DNA of 11,766 nt from NCBI GenBank assembly GCA_900547585.1, contig URHD01000059.1, forward strand, positions 1 through 11,766. Direction: 5' to 3'. The number at the start of each line of letters is the position of its first letter. Position 1 is the stretch's first letter. The notes beneath the pieces were generated by a model. It ran no database searches and was not told the origin of the DNA. It saw nothing but the letters and a program-made list of their open reading frames with translations. The DNA is from an uncultured bacterium. GTDB lineage: Bacteria > Cyanobacteriota > Vampirovibrionia > Gastranaerophilales > Gastranaerophilaceae. The translations under genes and the position numbers were made by a program. Shown here piece after piece: positions 6,022 to 11,766 of this stretch.

Positions 6022-6893
6022 ATTACCTTTTCATCCTTTTCAGGCGTCCCGATATACTCGATTTCGGGCGTCAATTCAATTCTATACTTTTCTTTTACAA
6101 TATTATACATTTTATTCATAAGATTTGAAACATCAGTTGAAGTAGCGCCGCCGTTGTTCACGATAAAGTTGGCGTGACTTGCCCATACCCGCGCATCTCC
6201 ATAAGAAAATTCTTTTGCGCCCGCTTTTTCCAATAGGCGCCCCGCAGAGTCATTTTCGGGGTTTTTGAATGTGCTTCCTGCGTTAGGTTCGGCAAGACTT
6301 GGCTGTTTGTTTTTTCTAAAGCTGATATTTCGCTCCATCAGCGTGCTTACAGCTTCTTTATCTGCAAATTTCATCTCAAATTTTGCATTTAAGAGCACAT
6401 ATTTTTTCTCCTGCAAAATTGAATGCCTGTATGAAAAATTCATCTCTTTGCCGCACAAAGTAAGGACTTTTCCGGCTTCAACATCAAAAACTTCCGCCTC
6501 AACGCAGGTGTCCGAAACAAACTGGTTGTGCGCGGATGCGTTCATATAAACGACTCCGCCGACAGAGCCCGGAAAAATCATAAATTCAAACCCGCTCAAT
6601 CCCGCTTCCTGCGCCGCTCTTGCAAGCATTGGTGCTTTTACGCCGCATTCTGCTGTGATTATGTTTTTTTCAACTGAGAAATTTTTCATTGAGGTCGTGA
6701 TTATGACGTCAGAATCCACGCCCTGAGAGGAAATGAGCACATTCGAACAGTTTCCGAGTACAATCGGATTTTTGACGGTTTTTAACAGTTCACAAAACTC
6801 GTCGATGCTTTCGGGGAACCACACTTTTCTTGCTTTTCCGCCGATTTTGAAAGTTGTATGTTTTTTGAGTTCGTAATTTTCAAAGAATTTCAT
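5994..6893 (-). CDS. murB: UDP-N-acetylenolpyruvoylglucosamine reductase MurB
   Basis: A cytoplasmic FAD enzyme that reduces UDP-GlcNAc-enolpyruvate to UDP-MurNAc with NADPH. The FAD-binding part opens with 'HTTFKIGG' (12-19). The usual GxGSN is here 'GNCSN' (47-51), so cysteine C49 stands where glycine is common. 'FPGSVGGVVYMNASA' (107-121) is the conserved FAD pocket. 'SYRHSIL' (154-160) gives the catalytic arginine R156. 'AGSTFKNP' (205-212) carries the proton-donor serine S207, and 'TPEIEYIG' (275-282) the catalytic glutamate E277. The length of 299 and the lack of the extra Tyr loop suggest the shorter type II MurB. The ATG at 6893 has AAGG about 6 bases upstream. It is separated from murC by a 111-base hairpin array and overlaps ddl by 28 bases. 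Confidence 0.96.
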   Translation of the reverse strand: MKFFENYELKKHTTFKIGGKARKVWFPESIDEFCELLKTVKNPIVLGNCSNVLISSQGVDSDVIITTSMKNFSVEKNIITAECGVKAPMLARAAQEAGLSGFEFMIFPGSVGGVVYMNASAHNQFVSDTCVEAEVFDVEAGKVLTLCGKEMNFSYRHSILQEKKYVLLNAKFEMKFADKEAVSTLMERNISFRKNKQPSLAEPNAGSTFKNPENDSAGRLLEKAGAKEFSYGDARVWASHANFIVNNGGATSTDVSNLMNKMYNIVKEKYRIELTPEIEYIGTPEKDEKVIWDTMLKRK

Positions 6894-7004
6894 TGTTTGC
6901 CTTTTTAACCTTTATCCTGACCTGCTTTGCAGGAGATTGCCGCTTCGCGGGATTGACATTATTTGTGTCATCCCCAACATGATTGGGGAGCTCCGGCGCA
7001 GCGG
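6894..7004. repeat. Array of four small hairpins between murC and murB
   Basis: Within 111 bases are four consecutive perfect inverted repeats: CCTGC-TTT-GCAGG (6921-6933), CCGC-TTC-GCGG (6940-6950), TGACA-7-TGTCA (6954-6970) and TCCCCAA-5-TTGGGGA (6971-6989). This is dense structure for an intra-operon gap. It resembles extragenic palindromic repeats that insert between cotranscribed genes. In the murC-murB transcript it would fold into tandem stem-loops, which could stabilise the upstream message or attenuate the downstream genes. No second copy is present in this window. The murB Shine-Dalgarno lies just outside the hairpins, near 6900-6904. Confidence 0.75.
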
Positions 7005-8399
7005 TCAAGATTTAACTTTTGCCTCTATTTCAATCAATTTCCCTATTTTCGTGATATCTCCTGCGCCGAGCGTAATCACCATGTCACCGGATTCAAGCTG
7101 CGGCGCGATTTTTTTTGCTGATTCTTCGATTGTGCCGCCTGCATAAACTGCGCCGGCTTCTTTTGCGAATTTTTCCGCTGAAACGCCCTCAATCGGGTCT
7201 TCTGACGCTGCATAAATATCCACAACGAACAATTTATCCACAGAATCGAACGCTTTTAAAAAGTCCGCCCATAAGCCTTTCAACCTTGAATACCTGTGCG
7301 GCTGAAATATCGCAACAAGCCTTTTCGGAGCGCAGTTTTTGGCACTTTCGAGCGTTGTTTTGATTTCGCTCGGGTGATGTGCGTAGTCATCAATGATTTT
7401 TATGCCATTAAAGTCGCAAACCGTCTGAAATCTGCGTCCCATCCCGCTAAATGTTTCAAAATGAGGACGAATTTTTTCAAATTCGATTCCGTCCTCCAAA
7501 AGTGCGGCACAAACAGCAAGAGCGTTATAGACATTGTGTTTTCCGGGTACAGAAAGCGTGAGATTTCCGATTTTTTCGTCTTTTTTGTAAACATCAAAGC
7601 TCGTTTTCATTCCGCTGTGGAAAATGTTTTTCGCTGTGTAGTCAGCGTTTTCGAGCCCGAAAGTTATGGAAAATTTTTCGGGATTTCGTGCCATAAGCTG
7701 CCTTGTGCCGTCATTATCGTTGTTAATAATGATTTTTGAGCCCTCTTTCATTTTTGAAAGATGGGTTTGAAAGGTTTCTAAGAGGCTTTCAAAGCCGTCT
7801 TTGTAAAAATCAACATGGTCAATTTCCAGATTGTTTATGACACTGATTTCTGGTGAATATTTGACGATTGTGCCGTCTGATTCGTCGAGCTCGGCGACAA
7901 AATGCTTGCCGCAGGCGGCTTTTGCGTTCGTATCAAGTTCAGGGATTATGCCGCCAACGCAGTATGACGGCGAAAAACCCGCTTTTTCAAGCACATACGC
8001 GCACAAGCCGCTCGTTGTAGTCTTTCCGTGCGTGCCTGAAAAGCCTATGAAATCCGGTTTTTCGGTTTTTCCGAGCCCTTCTGAAATTATTTTCAAAATA
8101 TCGGAGCGATGATAGACTTTGAGCCCTAGTTCTTTTGCCCTGAGCTTTTCGGGGTTGTCTTCGCGGATTGCGGTGGATGCGACAACGGTCATATCGGGTT
8201 TTACATTGTTTGCGTCGTGCCCGATATAGATTTTTGCGCCTTTTTCTTCAAGTTTTTTTGTATATTTGCTCGCCTGAACGTCAGAACCCGAAACCTCGCA
8301 GCCCAATTCCAGCAAATATTTAGCCAGCCCGCTCATTCCTATTCCTCCGATGGCAATGAAGTGAAATTTCTTGCAGGCATTTTTATTTTCAATCGTCAT
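7005..8399 (-). CDS. murC: UDP-N-acetylmuramate--L-alanine ligase MurC
   Basis: A cytoplasmic Mur ligase that adds L-alanine to UDP-MurNAc using ATP, the first step of stem-peptide assembly. The N-terminal Rossmann-like domain has 'HFIAIGGIGMSGLA' (13-26) and 'GCEVSGSD' (33-40). The central ATPase has the P-loop 'SGTHGKTTTS' (121-130, K126). 'ELDESDGT' (170-177), 'NLEIDHVDFY' (190-199), 'GKHNVYNALA' (286-295) and 'SGMGRRF' (318-324) follow. The C-terminal domain carries 'IDDYAHHPSEI' (336-346) and 'FQPHRYSRL' (365-373). The length of 464 is normal. The ATG at 8399 is preceded by GAGG and CGGA on the coding strand. It is the first gene of the leftward unit and diverges from the glutamate synthase locus across 166 bases. 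No strong promoter is visible on its side. Confidence 0.97.
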   Translation of the reverse strand: MTIENKNACKKFHFIAIGGIGMSGLAKYLLELGCEVSGSDVQASKYTKKLEEKGAKIYIGHDANNVKPDMTVVASTAIREDNPEKLRAKELGLKVYHRSDILKIISEGLGKTEKPDFIGFSGTHGKTTTSGLCAYVLEKAGFSPSYCVGGIIPELDTNAKAACGKHFVAELDESDGTIVKYSPEISVINNLEIDHVDFYKDGFESLLETFQTHLSKMKEGSKIIINNDNDGTRQLMARNPEKFSITFGLENADYTAKNIFHSGMKTSFDVYKKDEKIGNLTLSVPGKHNVYNALAVCAALLEDGIEFEKIRPHFETFSGMGRRFQTVCDFNGIKIIDDYAHHPSEIKTTLESAKNCAPKRLVAIFQPHRYSRLKGLWADFLKAFDSVDKLFVVDIYAASEDPIEGVSAEKFAKEAGAVYAGGTIEESAKKIAPQLESGDMVITLGAGDITKIGKLIEIEAKVKS

Positions 8400-8565
8400 A
8401 TTTCCGTTTTTCCTCTAATTTTCCCGTTTGAGAATCTATTACAATATTATTACAAAAAAATAATGCGTGATACGGATGTTATAAAGAATTTATTAAAATT
8501 ACCACCCGTTTATTGACATAAAAACTCAAAAAATTTATGCTGAATAAGGAAGTGAGGAAAGCCAA
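8400..8565. promoter_or_regulatory. Divergent intergenic region (murC / glutamate synthase)
   Basis: These 166 AT-rich bases hold the promoters for both directions. The rightward promoter is clear and listed separately. Leftward, towards murC, several AT-rich TTGTAAT-like elements occur between about 8440 and 8460, but no pair with good spacing and sequence could be chosen. No small ORF or RNA gene is evident. Confidence 0.6.
8513..8541 (+). promoter_or_regulatory. Sigma-70-type promoter for the split glutamate synthase genes
   Basis: TTGACA at 8513-8518 is a perfect -35 box. The spacer is exactly 17 bases (8519-8535), and TATGCT at 8536-8541 matches four of six -10 positions. Transcription would start near 8548, giving a leader of about 18 bases before the GTG at 8566. 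The Shine-Dalgarno GAGG (8554-8557) falls within it. The leader is too short for a riboswitch, so control would have to act at initiation. Confidence 0.8.
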
Positions 8566-9672
8566 GTGTGCAGAATAGGTGCAATAAAGTCAAAAAGATA
8601 TTTACATCCCTCTAACGCGTTAAGGCTAATGCGTTCGCAGCAAAAAGGGCACGATAACTCGGGCTTTGCGTTCGTAATGCAGGATTTGGGCGGGATGTTT
8701 GAGAATTACAAGGATCTGCCGGTGCTTTCAATGGCGTGCACAAACGACGGTATGCACATTGCGGAGGATATTTTGCACTCAATCGGTTTTGTCCGCGTAA
8801 TGCAGTGGTCGCCAGACGTTCATCCGCATGAGGGTTTGAATATTGAACCTATGCCAAACTACGTTTTTGAGGTTTTTAACTACCCGCATTCATACAAATA
8901 CGCGCCAAAAGAGGAAAAAGAAGAACTTTTGCTTGATACGCGCTTAAAATTGAGAAAAGCGCTCGAAGAAGCGGACGAGGGTTATGTTTATTCGTTCTGG
9001 CCGGATGTTCTGACCCTGAAAGAAATCGGCGACCCCAGAGATATCGGCACATACTTCGGTTTGTGGGACGAAAATCAGGATTTCACGGCAAAAATCATCA
9101 CCGCGCAATGCCGCCAGAACACAAACTACGATATTGTCCGCTATGCGGCTCATCCGTTCTTTTTGCAGGGCTACACGACCCTTGTGAACGGCGAAAATAC
9201 CTTTTATGAAAAAAACAAGCTCTTTCAGGAGAACCTTTACAAGGGTTATATCGGCTTTGAGAGCGATTCCCAGTGCTTTTTATATACATTGCACTACGTG
9301 AACAAAATTTTGAAATGGCCGTTGAAATATTTCAAACACGTAATCACTCCGCTGCCGTTTGCAGAAATGCAAATGCGTGATAACAGCGAAATTTTGATGA
9401 GAATAAAGGCTTCTCTGGCAAATCTTGAAATTAACGGCCCGAATGCCGTAATTTCCGTAACTCCCGACGGAACGCTCTTTACAACGTGCGATTCCAAAAA
9501 ACTCCGCCCCGTTGTAGTCGGAAAAACCGATGATACGGTGATTATCACATCCGAAGTTACCGGAATTAACGAACTTATGCCCGACAGGGACATTTCTGAG
9601 GATATTTATCCTGATGAGCGTGAAATGGTCGTTGTCGGAAGCGATTTGAATGTTGAAAGGTGGAAACAATAG
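8566..9672 (+). CDS. Glutamate synthase domain 1: class II glutamine amidotransferase (GltB1-type)
   Basis: An Ntn-type glutaminase expected to release ammonia from glutamine and pass it to the FMN synthase subunit. The start is GTG at 8566, fixed by GAGG 8 bases upstream and by Cys2, which becomes the N-terminal nucleophile after methionine removal ('MCRIGAIK'). 'QQKGHDNSG' (25-33) corresponds to the substrate loop. 'CRQNTN' (182-187, R183), 'AAHPFFLQGYTTLVNGEN' (194-211) and N208/G209/E210 match the class II oxyanion-hole and glutamine-binding motifs. 'TPDGTLF', 'KKLRPVVV' and 'IITSE' (299-330) match the end of the domain in large GltB proteins. The length of 368 fits the stand-alone archaeal-type alpha-1 subunit. 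It overlaps the next gene by 13 bases. A general amidotransferase is less likely given the two neighbours. Confidence 0.88.
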   Translation: MCRIGAIKSKRYLHPSNALRLMRSQQKGHDNSGFAFVMQDLGGMFENYKDLPVLSMACTNDGMHIAEDILHSIGFVRVMQWSPDVHPHEGLNIEPMPNYVFEVFNYPHSYKYAPKEEKEELLLDTRLKLRKALEEADEGYVYSFWPDVLTLKEIGDPRDIGTYFGLWDENQDFTAKIITAQCRQNTNYDIVRYAAHPFFLQGYTTLVNGENTFYEKNKLFQENLYKGYIGFESDSQCFLYTLHYVNKILKWPLKYFKHVITPLPFAEMQMRDNSEILMRIKASLANLEINGPNAVISVTPDGTLFTTCDSKKLRPVVVGKTDDTVIITSEVTGINELMPDRDISEDIYPDEREMVVVGSDLNVERWKQ

Positions 9673-11315
9673 ATACCCGTGATATAAAAACCAACGATAT
9701 CTGCAAAAATGACCTGAAATGGCAGATTGAATATAACCCGCAACGCTGCACGCTGTGCGGAAAATGCGTCGCAGCCTGCACTTTTAATGCAATCAGGGTA
9801 AATGTTGAAAGACGCCGCAAAGTCTATTCAGAAGGGCCATTGCCTGACCCGCACGTAAAATGGATAACAGAACCCGTGATAAAACAGGTCGTAACCTGCA
9901 ACAAAAACTGCGTGGGCTGCGGAATGTGCGCAAAAGTATGCCCGAACGAGGCAATAAAACCGGTTTTCAACGAAAATAACCGCTATAACGTAATGTTCAG
10001 AGCTGAAAACGCCGAATCGCCAAAAAGAGGCGGCAGAAGCAACCTCCACACCGAAGGAAGAACGCTCGACAAAATCAAAATCGGCAGAATTTCGCAGATG
10101 ACCGACCCGTCATTGGACGCAATGCGCCATACATTCGATATTCTGGCGCCTTTCGGGCGCGTAATGCCTCCGGAATCGCTGCCGTTCATTGTTGAGGACG
10201 GCGATTTGAAAATGAACCGCTCAATGCCGACTACGAACTGGATTTACCCGATTATTATCGGCGATATGTCCGTGGGCGCGCTTTCTACGAGAATGTGGGA
10301 GGCTGTTGCGATTGCGACGGCTTATTTGAACGAAGTCGTCGGTTTGCCGGTCAGAATGTGCTCGGGCGAAGGCGGAATGCCCCAAAAACTGCTGAAATCG
10401 CGTTATTTGAAGTACATGATTCTTCAAATCGCGTCAGGGCACTTTGGCTGGAACAGAATTATCAACACAATGCCCGAAATGACAGAAGATCCCGCCGGGA
10501 TTTTGATAAAAATCGGTCAGGGCGCAAAACCGGGCGATGGCGGGCTTTTGCTTGCTAAAAAAGTTGCACGTCACATTCAGGAAATCCGCGGCGTTCCAAA
10601 ATCGGATCTACTTTCGCCGCCGAATCATCAGGGGCTTTATTCAATTGAAGAAAGCGTCCAGAAGATGTTCTTGTCAATGAATGCGGCGTTTAAATTCCGC
10701 GTTCCCGTTGCAATCAAGGTTGCTGCTTCGACCACGAGCGTAAGTGTTTACAACAATTTGCTGCGCGACCCGTACAACATTGTCGGCGGGTTCTTCCTTG
10801 ACGGAATTGCCGGCGGAACGGGCGCTGCGCACGAGATTTCGCTTGATCATACGGGGCATCCGATTGTGTCGAGGCTCCGTGACTGTTATCTTGCTGCTGT
10901 TCATCAGGGCAAACAGGGTCAAATCCCGCTCTGGGCAGCTGGTGGGCTCGGTATGAGGGGCACGCTTGCGGCTGACGCGTTCAAAATGATGTGTTTGGGT
11001 GCAAACGGCGTGTTTACGGGCAAATTAATACTCCAGATTGCCGGCTGCGTCGGCAACGATTTCGGAAAATGCAACGCGTGCAACACGGGACTTTGCCCCG
11101 TGGGCATTACAACCCAGAACAAAACACTTATGGACAGGCTCGATGTCGATAAAGTGGCTGAAAACATCGTAAACTACTTCATAGCAACGAACACCGAGCT
11201 CAAAAAGCTCCTTGCGCCCATCGGAAACAGCACTCTGCCCGTCGGACGCTCGGATGCGCTTATCACTGTTGATAAAAACGTCGCCACAAGGCTGAATATT
11301 CAGCATGTCTGCTAA
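9660..11315 (+). CDS. Glutamate synthase domain 2: FMN-binding synthase subunit with N-terminal 2x[4Fe-4S] ferredoxin
   Basis: This is the central subunit, which condenses ammonia with 2-oxoglutarate and reduces the 2-iminoglutarate on FMN. Residues 30-40 (C30, C33, C36, C40) and 84-94 (C84, C87, C90, C94, then P95) are two ferredoxin-type [4Fe-4S] motifs, so electrons probably enter here. The FMN TIM barrel spans about 150-545. It has 'GQGAKPGDGGLL' (286-297), 'LLSPPNHQGLYSIEE' (317-331), 'VAIKVAAS' (350-357), 'LDGIAGGTGAA' (380-390) and 'AAGGLGMRG' (426-434). C471, C474 and C479 in 'CNACNTGLCPVGITTQ' match the [3Fe-4S] segment. The length of 551 fits the ferredoxin-fused archaeal-type protein. 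The start is GTG at 9660, overlapping the upstream gene by 13 bases; no other start codon precedes the first cluster. The electron donor is not encoded here. Confidence 0.92.
   Translation: METIDTRDIKTNDICKNDLKWQIEYNPQRCTLCGKCVAACTFNAIRVNVERRRKVYSEGPLPDPHVKWITEPVIKQVVTCNKNCVGCGMCAKVCPNEAIKPVFNENNRYNVMFRAENAESPKRGGRSNLHTEGRTLDKIKIGRISQMTDPSLDAMRHTFDILAPFGRVMPPESLPFIVEDGDLKMNRSMPTTNWIYPIIIGDMSVGALSTRMWEAVAIATAYLNEVVGLPVRMCSGEGGMPQKLLKSRYLKYMILQIASGHFGWNRIINTMPEMTEDPAGILIKIGQGAKPGDGGLLLAKKVARHIQEIRGVPKSDLLSPPNHQGLYSIEESVQKMFLSMNAAFKFRVPVAIKVAASTTSVSVYNNLLRDPYNIVGGFFLDGIAGGTGAAHEISLDHTGHPIVSRLRDCYLAAVHQGKQGQIPLWAAGGLGMRGTLAADAFKMMCLGANGVFTGKLILQIAGCVGNDFGKCNACNTGLCPVGITTQNKTLMDRLDVDKVAENIVNYFIATNTELKKLLAPIGNSTLPVGRSDALITVDKNVATRLNIQHVC
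11291..11304. repeat. 14-bp perfect palindrome at the end of the synthase gene
   Basis: GCTGAATATTCAGC is its own reverse complement and lies in the last codons of the FMN subunit gene, 9 bases before its stop. It may be a coincidence of coding sequence. It could also form a short hairpin, or a dyad binding site, between the second and third glutamate synthase genes. Confidence 0.4.
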
Positions 11316-11370
11316 AACTATGGTTTTGAGCCGCAAAATCCGCCAAAAACCTTAAAGAAACGAAAAAATT
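11316..11370. other. Short intergenic gap with a small hairpin
   Basis: This 55-base gap contains TTTTG-AGCCG-CAAAA (11324-11338), a weak stem, and an alternative longer pairing of GGTTTT (11322-11327) with AAAACC further right. There is no T-run and no promoter, so read-through to the next gene is expected. The downstream ATG has only a weak purine-rich ribosome site (AAAGAAACG). Confidence 0.4.
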
Positions 11371-11766
11371 ATGAACAAATTTATTATAAACAGCTTAATG
11401 AACGACAAAAGGCTCTCTACGCAGGAGCTTTTGCAGATAATTTACAAAAAAATCGACGAGGGATTTACGGAATTTGAGATAACCGGCTCCGGTCAGCACA
11501 ATATCGGCGGTCCGCTCTGGACAAACGACGGACAGCCGCTCGAATTCAACGTAAAAAACCCCGGACAGCGCGTAGGCTCAATGGGTATGCCCGGAACGCG
11601 AATCGTCGTGAACGGTTCTGCTCCTGCTGATGTAGGCTGGTTGAATTCCGGTGCGGAAATCATCGTAAAAGGCGATGGCGGCGACACGACAGCACATTGC
11701 GCGGCCAGCGGAAGAATTTTCATCGGCGGACGCGGCGGGACCCGCCCCGGGGCCCCCTGTCCGCGT
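11371..11766 (+). CDS. Glutamate synthase domain 3: GXGXG-domain protein (partial, runs off the window)
   Basis: The reading frame is open from the ATG at 11371 to the window end: 132 codons with no stop, so the gene is cut. The product matches the GXGXG (GltB C-terminal / FwdC-like) beta-helix domain, which in large glutamate synthases packs against the FMN barrel and helps couple the two active sites. Regularly spaced glycines run through 'GQRVGSMGMPGTRIVV' (65-80), 'NGSAPADVGWLNSGAEI' (81-97) and 'KGDGGDTTAHCAASGRIFIGGR' (residues 100-121, G101, G103, G104, G114). It follows the FMN subunit by 55 bases on the same strand, completing the domain 1-2-3 order. The last residues (GGTRPGAPCPR) depart from the expected GTRSGAL-type motif in an extremely GC-rich tail, so residues after about 120 should not be trusted. 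Confidence 0.85.
   Translation, partial: MNKFIINSLMNDKRLSTQELLQIIYKKIDEGFTEFEITGSGQHNIGGPLWTNDGQPLEFNVKNPGQRVGSMGMPGTRIVVNGSAPADVGWLNSGAEIIVKGDGGDTTAHCAASGRIFIGGRGGTRPGAPCPR

Noticed and set aside
5692..6177. 161-codon plus-strand ORF opposite ddl/murB
   Set aside because: It lies antisense to two well-supported enzymes and has no domain or ribosome site.
7296..7739. 147-codon plus-strand ORF opposite murC
   Set aside because: It overlaps conserved MurC motifs on the other strand and its product looks like random Phe/Val-rich sequence.
9280..9669. 129-codon minus-strand ORF opposite the amidotransferase gene
   Set aside because: It is a shadow of a conserved gene with no supporting signal.

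Overview
This window looks like a chromosomal stretch from a peptidoglycan-synthesising bacterium with modest GC content and the standard code (TGA is used as a stop). My best guess at the lineage is a non-photosynthetic relative of cyanobacteria (Vampirovibrionia/Melainabacteria, Gastranaerophilales type). This rests on the LCP protein with a LytR_C-like tail, the domain-split glutamate synthase, the hairpin-rich intergenic repeats and a short N-terminal 'SFKA' tag on one protein. It is an inference, not a measurement. No tRNA, rRNA, CRISPR array, transposase or phage gene is visible.

Layout from left to right. Positions 1-147 hold one copy of a 43-bp dispersed repeat and the leader of an LCP (LytR-CpsA-Psr) cell-wall ligase gene. 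That gene overlaps mazG (nucleotide pyrophosphohydrolase) by one base. A hairpin-rich intergenic stretch (2226-2409) carries an exact second copy of the 43-bp repeat. Then comes the most unusual gene (2410-4197), a 595-residue protein. Its N-terminal part resembles a divergent sigma-70 family factor (region-2-like and region-4-like segments). Its middle consists of five helical repeats of about 39 residues with a strictly phased proline, resembling mTERF repeats and more loosely TALE-type repeats. It ends stop-to-stop against a leftward cell-wall and division operon, murC-murB-ddl-ftsQ (8399 to 4198). That operon has a hairpin array inserted between murC and murB.

Divergent from murC, a well-formed promoter (TTGACA, 17 bp, TATGCT) drives a rightward glutamate synthase locus split into domain genes: the class II glutamine amidotransferase, the ferredoxin-fused FMN synthase domain, and the GXGXG domain. 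The last is cut by the window end. Together the three would convert glutamine plus 2-oxoglutarate to two glutamates.

The mur/ddl/ftsQ genes make UDP-MurNAc, UDP-MurNAc-L-Ala and D-Ala-D-Ala and feed the divisome. The LCP protein attaches glycopolymers to the wall, so cell-envelope biogenesis is the main theme. The final roughly 42 bases are 37/42 G+C and spoil a conserved motif, which suggests poor sequence at a contig edge.
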